The notes under the pieces: model-generated
The model's database searches: none
Told to the model about the DNA's origin: nothing
The model's input: only the letters and a program-made list of their open reading frames with translations
DNA from: Lepidurus packardi
Lineage: Eukaryota > Arthropoda > Branchiopoda > Notostraca > Triopsidae
Direction of reading: 5' to 3'
DNA: 64,000 bases
Assembly (NCBI GenBank): GCA_023053545.1
Contig: JAKZAN010000004.1
Location: 6,324,001-6,388,000 of the forward strand
Position numbers and translations under genes: made by a program
Shown here: one piece after another, positions 1 through 11,478 of the stretch
Numbering within the stretch: position 1 is the stretch's first letter
How the letters are laid out: each line of letters opens with the position of its first letter

Positions 1-3000
1 GTTTCCCAGTCAGGCTTTTCTTTACCAAACACCCACGCTAGGATCATCCACTCTATCACACTTGGTGAGGCACCCCGTTTGGTAGTGACGTCGTCAGATA
101 CCCATTGCATAATTCCCTCACGGCCAAACCAAGTAATTAACACTGTTTCGATGCGCTGTGATGCCAAGATCAACAAGACTAAAGAGTACACAGAACGTAA
201 TATGATCCTATATTAGATAAAATACGGCCTGGGACGTGAGAAGAGAGCGGAGGAAACTGACATGCTGGAAAACTTACACAAGAAGGTGAAATAGGAGGCT
301 GAATGGCAAATAAACTTAATAAAGGGCTTTCGCATTGTACGCCCTGCACGAGAATACGGCGCTAAGACGTACGCGATGGAGAATAGAGGAAACAATAAGC
401 CAATACGTATCACTTCCAAGGATTGCAGAAACATATTCTTGCGTCGAAACCCAGGCAAACCTTCATACCTGCAGAAGATAGCACCACCCAAAAAGCGATG
501 TATTGTGTATGTTATTTTCATTCTCTATATATTCCGTCCAAAATAAAAAGCTACCGACGGTTCTCATAAGGTCCGAAGTGTTACTTCTGCCTTCCTACTT
601 ACAGAATGGTTGAATGAAGCAAATAACATATAATTTGAGTAACCCAATGAATGATCCTTTTCACCGGACTTGGTAGCTTTTTCTTTTGAACGGAATAGCG
701 CGCAGAGTAAAGCAGATGCTAATTTTAGCCCAACTTAAGCTTTACCCTTTCCCAAAGCCTTTGCTTTATGACAAAGTTATAAACAAAGCAAAGACTTAGC
801 ATTTTACTTGGTTTGTAAGAAACCACTTTCTAATTGCATTCTATTTTTCTCTTTTTTTTTTTGGGGGGGGGGGGGGGAAGTCTAGCATCATTATGTTATT
901 ACCAAATGGAAGCGAGGAGTTGCTGGACATTGGGATGGGCCACGAACTGCTCAGCGTGTGATGGAGTACGCCAAAATGAAACCCCCATGATGACATCCAA
1001 GTTCCCAGGAAGAAAGAGAAAAGGACACCCCCCGAAAAGAAAACAAGACAGGAGATAAGGTAGAAAAACAGAACCTTATATTTTTGGTACCTTATAAATC
1101 CTACCTTTTTCTGGCGATAGCGAATTGCTAGTTTCAGACGATTGAGACTCATCCGTTCACCATGCTCAAACATGGGACCCTTGGGATCGTGATTAAGTAT
1201 GACTTCCAATTCGTACGAACTCCTTGTGTGATCCAAGAGCGCCGTCGAAAATTCCATGCATTGCTTTCTCAGTTCCTATGTGCAAAACGCGCATTTTATG
1301 AGTGTGAAAAAACAGTAAAATTCGCACATGGAACTTCTCATCAATGACAAGTTTTTGATTAAGGGAACTTTTAATAGTTTGGAAGCAACGATTAACAGCA
1401 TGCTTCTCAGTAATATTCTCCAGGAATTTTGTAAAAAGGTTAGTTATAGCTTGCTTATTTTTTGCAAAGGAAAGGACAAGTACCACCATATCTTGCCATG
1501 ATGACCGACCTTTGCACAGCTCTTGTTACTTGCTTTATTGGGTGAACTTACGAGGTACTCGCTTTTGAACTCCTGCTCCATGAAACTTAGGCGTCGCAGT
1601 TCCCAGCTTAATTCGAAGGCTGTCAAGATGGGGTCCTTTGAGGACAGGGAGATAAGAGAGGGAGACGCTAAGGCTCGATACGCGTTAATTCGCGAACGAC
1701 TATGTCGTAAACTGTCCTCTTGACGAGACGTCACGCACTCGACGCAACCGCACCTGCAAATACCATCAAATTTATCGTTTATCCAATATCAAAACCAACG
1801 AAACCCAAAGGGCATAGCAAATAGTCTTGCTTAGAACAACACTTGAGATATTTTTCATCCTGGCGATCCTTCTAAATGTAAAACTGTCTTTTCCTTTTAT
1901 TTACACTGTGCGTGTGAAATGAACTCATTTCACGAAGAAAGAGAATTCACGAAGTTGTTTTCCTTTTTTCAGACTAGGGTATTCAGTTCATAATTCTAAT
2001 AGAGTGTTCTATATCTTGCCATATCTCAAGTTTGGCTGACAGCTTTAATGCTTTATCAAATGTCTTTCACACTTCTCTTAGTATCTATAGCAGCATCTAT
2101 CTTTCGCGTCCATTTATCAAGGAATGATTGAAACAATTTTTTTTTATTAACTTGAAATGTTCCCTCTCCGCATAGTGGCGAGGATATTCGAAGATGTCGT
2201 CTACGATATCACATTTCCTCCCTTAGGCCGCAAATATGCAGAAGAGAAGACTCGTCAGCGTAAGATTGGAACCATCAAAAACGCTTTCCATCATTTTATT
2301 TTTTATCTTTGCTGAAAACTCCCTTGCGTGCAGCAAGCAAGCCGAACAATTACCCAGTGTAAGGAGAAGAAACGAAAATTTATTCTTTAAGATAAAAGAA
2401 GACAATAGCCGGAGGCAATAATTGGGGTTATTTTCTAACCAGAGCTCCCTCCCTCTGCGCACAGATAAGGATAAAGTAAAACTAAAGATCGAAATTCCAC
2501 TTTCTTCTCCTAAACATATTTTGGGAGAAAAAATAGCGAAACCTATTTTCCTAAAAGTGGATAGCAAAATCTACGCTTCGCTTTCCTGGAAACATAAAAA
2601 GAAACCTCATAAACATGTTAAATCTAGATCTACAAAAGGTCACGTGAAATATTGATTGGGTTACATTACTTTTACCTGACATCATGTGGAGTAGGCAAAA
2701 CCGAGCCTCGGTCTAGGAGGATTTTGATGATTTCGTAGTTATCGCGATGAGCTGCCAGGATGAGTGGGGTAATGTCTGGCGTAAACGACGCTGTTTCGGC
2801 TGGTAAGGCTTCCCAACTCTGCAATGGAAAGATTCCCAAGAACATAATAAGCTCCTTTACTTAATAGCGAAACATCACGGGCTATTCCTCAAACAAGTTG
2901 CTGAATGCAACACGTCCAAAAGGAAGCCCAAAAAGAAAAACAATGATGAAACATGCAAAGCCAATTTACATAACTTTGAACATTCCCTTATCTAACTGGC

Positions 3001-5830
3001 TCCTGCTCGGAAGAAGGCTACATAAAGGAAGAACTGGGATCCAGTTTCGATCCAAATTCTCGCGCACTCATAGGCAAGCTAGTTAACAAAACAAAACAAA
3101 AACAAAATTAAATTTAAAAAGTTTATAAAAAAAAGCCATTTTTTTCTTCTCTTTTTTGTCTTCAAAACGTTCTGCTTCTTGCTTTTCTCAGCAACAGAGT
3201 CTTACAGAAGAGAACCCAGAAAATACTTTTAAAAAAAATTATTCGTATTCCAACAATAGCTGTTGCTGCGGATCACTGGGGGTTCATCACGTTCCACCAG
3301 GCACAATTAATGTCAACCGTAAGGCAAAGAACTCACATGTTACAACCCCTATTCCCTTTTAGGGAACATTAAAAGCAATCGGGAGGAAGTTGGAATGGGG
3401 AAAAAAGTGGGAAAAAAATCAAATGTCTCGCTTACGTGCGGTTCACCCGGCCGATGCACAGTTTCCTCGTGCTCCAATAACACCTCCACGGCTTCCACGT
3501 ATTCTTCTGATATGGCGTGCAACAAAGCATCTTTAGTTTCCACTCGGTACTCGATAAGCAATTCCACCATTTCCAAGTTTTCATTATCGATGGCCATAAG
3601 TAACCCGGAACGCCCCAATGGATCCACGCAGTTGATGTTGATGTAGCCTGTATCTCGCGCCTTCTGGAGCATTCTGTGAAAGGAATCGCCAACGAAGGGG
3701 GAAAAAGACATTAGCAAACTATGCTCCCATGGGCAAAAACGGGATTATCCCCAATAAAACTGCCATAAACCGGGAAACGTTAAAGATCTGTATTCCTGCA
3801 AAAAGTTTAAGAAGCATCGTCAGTTCCAGTCAGAGGAGAGACAACGACAACGATACGCCATTTGGCAAGAGTTAATAAAAACCAGAAAAGGCTACAGTAT
3901 ATAGTGCCAGCGTCAGCATGGTATCACATCGTTTTGACTTTTACTCTTCAAACGAAAAAAAAAAAAAACTAAATCTCTTCGGCCAAACTTGCAATGAAAA
4001 AGGCCATAAAAAATGCTGTTTTCTGCCAACCTTTTGGCAAACGAGAACTCACGGACTTTTTGACGAGAGACGCCGTCATATACCCCATCACAGGCGGATG
4101 CACATCGAGACGAGTTTCCTTTAGTCGGAAAGTAAAGTAACAAAGCCGGGCAGAGCATTTCCGCCTCAGCGCCTAACAATCCTAGACCATCTCCACCCTC
4201 TATTCGCTTTGCCTCACACTCAACGCGATTATGCAAGGAAGCTGCTCGTCATCCTTATACAGATGGAAGAATTCGGATGACAAACAACTATAAGCTTTCG
4301 GTTGTACAGTGCAAGGGTATGCCTTTGTCTATCTATCCCTCCTCATAGATGTCTACACGGCCTAGTTGAGAACAGCATACAGATCAGCCAGGAAGGCTAC
4401 TTCCAATTCAGCTGCCACGTTGCCCACCACCATGGGCCTAAGGTCTCTGGAGGGAAAATGACTGCGTCAGGAAGCGGTTCGAATAGTAACAATGACAGAC
4501 GGATGACTTTCGTCTTCCCATGACAGACATGTCTTTCTCACCCTCAGAGCCCGTGACAAGAAAACTGCGTCTAGCAATTTCTCCAGCCTAGCACGAAAGT
4601 GGAACTTTTATTTTTTCTTACATTTATACAGATTGAGTCCTAAAGGTTTCTTGAAGCGATCTACGTTGGACTCGGTTTATTTCGATACGAATTGGAGGAC
4701 AATAAGTCATCAAAATCTAATGCTGAGATTAATGCTTTAAAGCTCTAAATGCTTTAATGCTTTAATGCTCTAATGCTTAAATGCTTTAAAGCTCCCATAT
4801 ACCTTAGCTTATTGACGGGAAAGAGTCACAGATGGCATTGATCTTTGTTACTGTTTTGCCAGAGCCTTGTGTCAGAAACTAAGAAAAGAAATAGATAGCT
4901 AATTGCCGGCAAAGTATCTATGCTTGGTTTGATTCTGAACGGTACAATTTGTCACCACAGTTTGCTTTAGCAGCACAATGTCCTAAATCAAGTCGTCAAA
5001 GTTTCGGAACACAATTTATAGAAAACGGCTTGTCAGATTTGAAATCGAACTAAAACAGAAGTTTTCTTTTATTAGCAGCTAGTGCGCAACCAAAGGACAG
5101 ATTTTTAGGTAACGCATTTCTCATAGTTGCAAATTTCATTTGCATATTGCTAAGTAACTACTTACTGGAAAAAATTGTGCATTGGTTGTGCACTACCTGT
5201 TCGCAAACTCAAGAGTCTTGTAAAATAATTTTTCATGAAATGCACTGGTTTTCTCAAAAAAGTGTTCCGAAATTCCCCATGCTAATCGCCTATACCAAGC
5301 TAAGGTATACGGGAGCCTTACGTAAACGCAATGAGCTTATCCTGGCTAGAAACTAAGCTAGGATTTTTCGAGGACTGAAATATTGTTAACCTGGCAAAAC
5401 AGGACGATTTTTGAAGTAAGATGAAGCTCAGCAACAAAGACTAAGCGATTCTAGTTTTTATTTGAAGCGGAGATACTGAAAGGCATCGTTGCTCATCGGA
5501 CCTAACGCCAGGGTTCAAGACGAAGATCTAAAAGCTTCTAAAAGGAGTTTTTTTGTTTGTTTTTTATTTCTGCCTATCCAAGGACAATGCCGGGTCAAAA
5601 GCGCAATCCTCATGACCCAAGAAAAACTTCATGCTGGAAAATTTCATGGGGCAGAATATACAAAGAATAACGTCCTACCTCCTGACGGTCGCCACGTCGC
5701 CGCGCTCGACGGCCAGCAGAAATTTTTTTTCTTCAAAGGACAGCTGGCCCATTTCTCGATGAGGGAGAACATCGTCAGCGTCTTCAGTAATAGTGGCAGG
5801 CATCCCATGGCTTCCAAAGGGACCAACATT
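1..5830 (-). CDS. TRPC / TRP-gamma-like cation channel, N-terminal half (partial, runs off left edge)
   Basis: Coding exons in transcript order are 5679-5830, 3436-3673, 2676-2818, 1552-1753, 1105-1275, 903-946, 278-468 and 1-178. All join in frame across GT-AG introns, giving about 439 codons. Exon 1 carries the lead-in [13 protein letters not shown]. Exons 2-3 carry ankyrin repeats with [24 protein letters not shown] and [19 protein letters not shown]. Exons 4-5 carry the TRP_2 region ([36 protein letters not shown]). Exons 6-8 hold [21 protein letters not shown] and the first membrane stretches ([40 protein letters not shown]). This order is that of TRPC-class plasma-membrane channels, which pass calcium and other cations downstream of phospholipase C. 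The pore, TRP box and C-terminus lie beyond position 1. The most upstream exon starts after an acceptor at 5831-5832, so more 5' exons may exist; an in-frame ATG at 5803 is a possible start. TRP-gamma is favoured over TRP or TRPL by close similarity, but this was not tested. Confidence 0.95.
863..877. repeat. Poly-G run of 15 preceded by 11 T
   Basis: T at 852-862 and G at 863-877. On the TRPC sense strand this is a C tract followed by an A tract, lying just inside an intron. Confidence 0.95.
903..946 (-). other. 44-nt TRPC exon with tandem (NAGNAG) acceptor
   Basis: This short exon encodes [14 protein letters not shown] plus part of a Trp codon. Its upstream intron ends GAGCAG on the minus strand, so splicing could occur after GAG (exon starts at 949, adding one Gln) or after CAG (exon starts at 946). 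The CAG choice gives the usual family spacing. The donor side reads TTTG followed by GTAATA. A run of 15 G preceded by 11 T on the plus strand (852-877) lies 26 nt into the downstream intron. Confidence 0.8.
3437..5678 (-). other. TRPC first visible intron, with the second coding exon embedded
   Basis: The intron proper is 3674-5678; the coding exon at 3436-3673 follows it. The intron is about 2 kb long and I see no second gene in it. It contains a degenerate 9-nt tandem repeat (variants of TAATGCTTT) at about 4719-4792 and A- or T-rich tracts. The other long TRPC intron, 1754-2675, also holds only non-coding AT-rich sequence. Confidence 0.55.
4719..4792. repeat. Degenerate short tandem repeat, TAATGCTTT-type
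   Basis: The motif taatgcttt and close variants (ctaatgctt, aaatgcttt, aaagctct) recur about eight times in a row inside a TRPC intron. It looks like a decaying minisatellite and no function is evident. Confidence 0.7.
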
Positions 5831-8800
5831 CTATGAAAAATAAGGACGACCAAAAATTAAAAAAAAGAAGACTGGATGAGTTGTAGTAATACAGAACACC
5901 TGCTCTATAATTCACTTTATAACCGCAATCGAGGAATTCGCTGGCAAATCACGGAGCCATATATCTACTTAACGACAAACGTAAAGTTTGTTCTTTTTCT
6001 TCAGTTTTATGGATACCGGCACTCTGTGTAATGAATAAAACCTATAAAAAGAAGCCCCCACCTCCTCCGCCTTCAAATATGTCAAGCAAATGTGTCCTCA
6101 CACCGCCTCATAATCAGAGTAAACGGAGGATAAAAAGAAAAAAAAGAAGGAAGATAAATTACCTGTACTTCAAATAAATCCAGTAAATTGAGGTGTGTAT
6201 TTGTATATATGTATTTGCCAGATATCCTGAATGACCAGCAAGATCAATAGTAAGCTTTCAGACCTGGAGAAAAGCTTCTAGACCGCACAGAATGCCAAAG
6301 CAAAGCCTTTCAATGTGTGCTTTAGCTTTCTCGATGTTCTTTCGAGTCAACGCCGGCCATTAACTCGGCATACCATCCCCCAAAACTCGAGCAAACTGAA
6401 TAAGAATTCTGCCAACTGCCAAAAAGCTTTTTACTTTTCCGAAATTTTTGCTCCACTCACCGTCCAATTGCTCTATATAAGCCCTACCCAGTTGGAGACT
6501 TTATGCTTTTATTCCTTTCTCCAAAAGTGACCCAACAGCACAAAGACGGGGTAAAGCGCAATAATCGGGAGAGCAAACGATCCTCATCACTTGCAGTAAT
6601 TACTGTGCTGTCGGCACCACAGGGGGCGGGAAACAGCAGGATTGCCATAACAGTAACCATCGATTGGCCATCCCCAAAACTCTGGCAAAGCTGGCCAAAG
6701 TTCTTGATGACTTTGATCATAAAAATAATTACTTAAGACAGCGATTTAATTACCTAAGACAGCGGTTGTTAAAAATGTGTCTCAAGAATTGAGATGATTG
6801 GACTATAGCCAACTTTTGTAGTGAGTACAGGGAATAAAAACAATAAAAAATGAAATATGAAAATTAAACGCTAAAGAAATATGATATCACAGAAAAACGC
6901 AGTTCACACGATATGGACAAAGGGGAAGAGAAAAAGCCTTTTAAGTAAAAATAAACATCGTGGATACGACCAAGCTAACATAAAAAAAGAAAAGAAAAAA
7001 TATTAAGCGTAGAAGAAAGGAAAATACTGGAAAAGACTACGCGGCTGTCTGCATACAACTGCAAGCTTAAATAGACAACGAATCCTACTTCACTCTTTTT
7101 TCTGTCGCTTTATAGTGGCAGCAGCCTGAGAGCCATGGGAAAGAAAACTCCAGAAAAGAAACTAAAAAGTGCCAGGAATTTCTTCGTAACAAATCTTTTT
7201 GTTGACTCTTCCTAGAAACCGCTGATGGTATGTAAGAAGGAATGTATATACGACGAAATACATAAACGAAAGATAGAAATTCGGTACACAGCCTTGCGGT
7301 TTGAAGAACAAGTTCCGTTGATTAATACATGCAGAGCTTGTTAGTGACTCTACGTGATTATGCTTGCCACAGATTCACCCAAAAAGACGGAGTAGTACTG
7401 CCCAGTTGAAGGGAACGTCCAGAAGAACCATTTGAGAACAGAAAAAAGTCGTTAAACGCTATGCTAGATTGCTGCATCTTTTACACCCAAGGCAAAAAAA
7501 TTGATCAAGCGGGTGATTAACCTTCGACATGAACCTTTTATCCTATGGGCATGAACCAAGCCGATGAATTGGGCGCTTTGCCAGTAGCGAAAAAATTAAC
7601 TGGTGAACTAGTTTCCAGCCACTTGTACTTCAAGTAGCATTGTCTGAAAATGGGGTGAAGGAAAGAAGATTAAAACCAAATGTACGAGTTTAATATACCG
7701 CGTAGACCTCTCCCAGTGCGGCTTATATATGAAGTTGTATTACCGTAGTTAGCTTACTTTATGAACCTGATTTGTCTTTTTTCTCCCTTTTCTCTATTCT
7801 CAAGCTGTCTGGGTTTTCGTAAATCATCCACTGCATCGTTTCATGCGCCTGCCTTTAGTTGACAGCTTCCAATGAAGGTAAAGGAAAGCCAGGGATATGG
7901 CTCAGTAAGCTCAGAAATCCAGACATTATTAAGTTTATCAAATTTATGTGATTTTTTTTTCAACTTAACCTAAAAAGCCTCAGCTTCTAAGCCAGGCCAC
8001 CTTCTATTCAGCAACGGCACGTGACCAAAGTGCTCACATTCAATTCAGTTCCTCAGCCGTCTGAAGATATTCGTACGATGGAGAAAAACATAGCCAAGAA
8101 AAAGTTGAGAGTTGCGGGGAAACGGCAAACCTTACCACTCAAGAACATTCCAATACTGTTATCAGAATCAATGGTCGAACATGAATCTAAGTGTCCGTTC
8201 GTGTGGAGCGATTCGATAGACCTAGCAAGTTTTAACCATGGATAAAGCGAATACTGTGTATTTGCTTTACTAGTTTCCCACCACTATGTCAAGACTGGAC
8301 AGCTAAATTATTGTGGGTCTTCATATGCAAATTAAAGGCTTTACTTTTCAACGGCTGGGCTTATAACTCAGACAACACAAAGACAGGAATCTTAGATATT
8401 AGTCCATAAAGAACGCGGAAGGGGAATACAATAAAAATATATCTTTTGTTTAGACCAACAGAATTTCTTGGAGACTCCAAAGCAAGAAAGCTAGCACAAA
8501 AGGAAATAGATGGAGTTCAAAACTCTCAAATTTGCTTCACGACTGAGAGAATCTAATATTGAAAGACATCGATTCAATGCTACTGGAACGGGTTATATGT
8601 TTCACTCCAAGTACGGTGCGTTGGATAGGTAAAAGCAAACTATCGAAAAGGAAACTAAATTCGAAAACTACATTTTGGTTTGTTCTACCACAATCCTAAG
8701 GTACAACTTGATATCAGGACGTATTTACCTAAAGTTAAAAATAACAGAGATATGAAAAAAAAAAATTCTCAAAAAGCCGCTGCGGCAACGTCGCGAACTT

Positions 8801-10815
8801 GAAACGTCAGTTGGCATCCATCAGAAAAGCATGGAGTCCAAATTGTTGATGACAATATCTCTTTCGGGGACGAAATTTTCACGTCAGAAGCTCCAATTCT
8901 CAGAGTGGCCTTAACGTAGACCTTCTTCAAGCTGAAATTTGATTTTTTTTTAAACTGGATGAATTTTAAAAAAATTCTAAAATATCAACATTTGGCTCCG
9001 CACTGGGGTTACGCGTACGACGACAAGGTTTGACGCGCGATTATCACTATACAGTTCCAGTTATGAATACTGCTCCTCATTCTAATTAATTAAGTTATTG
9101 CAATGTGGGCTTAAAAGTATTACATAATCTTTTAAACACACTTAAATAATGTACGCTAGACTTTCGGGTTTTATAGACAGTTGTAGATACATTCATTCTT
9201 ATGTTATGACGTCGCTATCTTATTCCCTGTGTTGAAATTTCTAAGTTGAATTAAAAATTGAGAAATGTTCCAAAAATGTAAGCGTAGTCGCTAAAAACAG
9301 TTCATCTCATGACCATTTCAAAAATGATCAAGTGTTGCCGTAGTGGCTATTAGAGAGACATTTTCTTGAACTTCGCAGTTATTATTCAAGTTAGGGATAT
9401 ACCTCTTAATGCCAAGTTGTTCATTAAAACCCACTTTATGACGTACTAAAGATAATTTTAGCGTATAGTTTCCCTTGAAACGGTAGTAGGTTCCTTTCAC
9501 AAAAGTTTAACTTGAAACAGATAGCTTCGATGTAGACTTTGATAAGGCTCCCAAAGGAGAGAAAAAATAAAACCCATACTTTTTTTGGTCACGTTTCCAC
9601 TTTTCAATTCAATTTTTCGGTTATCTTTCACGGCAGAGAGACAATTGGCTGGACGTGTTACTGGCCTATTTGACCCGGGGACTTCTGTTCGCTAAATTAA
9701 ATTTGACCTCACTAAATGGAACAGCTTACATTCATGCAGAAACTACTAAAATAGGCAGACGTATGCTGGGCTAAAAAGCTCGTAAAAAAGCAGGCTTTCC
9801 CGCCTGATGACATACGGACTCGGACAAGGGTCAATTTAAGAAAAGTCATTTTCTGGCGCAGCCACAAGCAACCGGAGTAGCGCTTAGCTATCAACTTGTG
9901 CTGTAACTCCGACGTACAAGGAAAAAAGGGGGCAAAGCCGTAGGCGAGATCACGAAGATTTAAAGCTTAAAGAGGCTGAACGAAACGAATCCAAGGAAGC
10001 TCGGGATCCGGACATGTGTGAAATTAATGCACATGAAGAAAAGGAATCCACGTACTCGGATGCGTTTTGTACTAAGCACCGAGCAGAAACAAAAAATATA
10101 CGCATAACCTAAAGTACAACGAACAAAACATTTAAAAGAGTAATTAAATCAGCCTGTAGGTGAAACAATGGCGAAAATGCTTTTTACACTGTTAAAGACA
10201 CTGCAGTCTTATGCAATTACAATTTACATCATTTCTTCCTGCTCGTCATTAAAACGAAAAAAATCGGAAAGCGAGACACAGACGTAGAGCAAGTTTATTG
10301 TCGTAAGATAATAAAATATTCGAGTCACGGAAACAGCGGAACTGAAACTTAACCTCCCCATTATACGATCCAACCCTGTCAATATAAATGGGAAATCCCT
10401 TCGCTTCTTAATTAACTTACAACTAGCCCGACTCTCAATGACACGGAATACAAAAAGACTCGCCTTACCTCATTATCTCTACTAAGACTTAATTAATAAG
10501 GATAATGACTAGCATACCTTGGCGTAGCTCGCGGATGAGTACACTCCGTAATTCTTCTCCACATCTTGCTCCATGGCTCGGAATCGTTGCCCGACCTTGC
10601 AGCTCCGTAAGTGCAATTCAATAGTTTTCTCAATTCCCAGATAGCAAAAATGCGATCCAACGAAGAATGAGGCTGCCGAGAGCTCCCAGTAACTCTTTTC
10701 AAAAAATTTAAAAATCTTCCCAAGACTCCCACAAGCGCTCCGTCTGGAAATTCAGATAAGAATGAAGCATTAATAATCTAGTTTTACAAATCATTAAAAG
10801 CAGTAAAAAGAAGCA
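5831..10815. other. AT-rich stretch upstream of TRPC, no gene recognised
   Basis: Both strands carry only short frames without recognisable domains. This is where any non-coding or extra N-terminal TRPC exons would lie. A 22-nt near-tandem pair (aattacttaagacagcg / aattacctaagacagcg) sits at 6726-6768. Confidence 0.4.
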
Positions 10816-11478
10816 ATGATAAATGTCAGTTTTCGATGTTTCTCCTCTAATACAGCGCTTTGTATAACGGGAATATTTCGGTTGCAACAGCCTGCAAAAG
10901 AAAGTAACAATATGCCTTCCCAAGGAGCTTCTTCTTCCTCAAGTTTCACGAAGACCCAACGACAGCAGGATGCACATTTGCAAAATATCAACAAATATAG
11001 ACCAGATTATAAACAAAGCATCTACGTAGTACCTGAAAACCGCCTAAACAGGGATACAGAAAACCAGGCCTATACATCTAATGTTAAACATCGTCAGCTC
11101 TACACCGAGCAAGAAAAACAAATAAATACACAAATTCTGGAATATCCTTTTTCGTTCCGCTTTATTGCATTTCGGTGTCTAGTTTTCCATGAACTTCGAC
11201 CTCTTTTGTCTTTCCACTCCGTAAACTGCACGATGCCCTATACTACCCGGCCAAAAGTAACAAAAGAAAAAAATTTTGCTTTTATCGATTTTCTCATCAA
11301 ACTCCCTTTTTGTCATTTTACGGTCCCGTTTGGACGATTAGCCCGAATCTGCTGCAAATTTCGTGCAAGCTTAAACGTAAATCAACTTTTGGGTGATTCT
11401 GCCGCTCTCCAGGATGCCATTTTCTTCAATTCCGTTTATATCCCCCCTTATTTGGAGACGTTATTAAAAAGTGTATAA
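10816..11478 (+). CDS. Unrecognised 220-codon open frame (doubtful gene)
   Basis: This is the longest uninterrupted frame outside the four recognised genes. It starts MINVSFRCFSSNTALCITGI. The middle is polar and low in complexity (QGASSSSSFTKTQRQQD), and the end is hydrophobic with cysteines. No family, signal peptide or membrane helix is convincing, there are no clear splice partners, and base composition matches the surrounding intergenic DNA. A frame of this length could occur by chance in 64 kb of this composition, so a real gene is possible but not likely. Confidence 0.15.
   Translation: MINVSFRCFSSNTALCITGIFRLQQPAKESNNMPSQGASSSSSFTKTQRQQDAHLQNINKYRPDYKQSIYVVPENRLNRDTENQAYTSNVKHRQLYTEQEKQINTQILEYPFSFRFIAFRCLVFHELRPLLSFHSVNCTMPYTTRPKVTKEKNFAFIDFLIKLPFCHFTVPFGRLARICCKFRASLNVNQLLGDSAALQDAIFFNSVYIPPYLETLLKSV

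Noticed and set aside
1..11. Sequence resembling the start of a common amplification primer (GTTTCCCAGTC)
   Set aside because: On the minus strand it is in-frame TRPC coding sequence (PDWE), continuous with the exon, so it is genomic.
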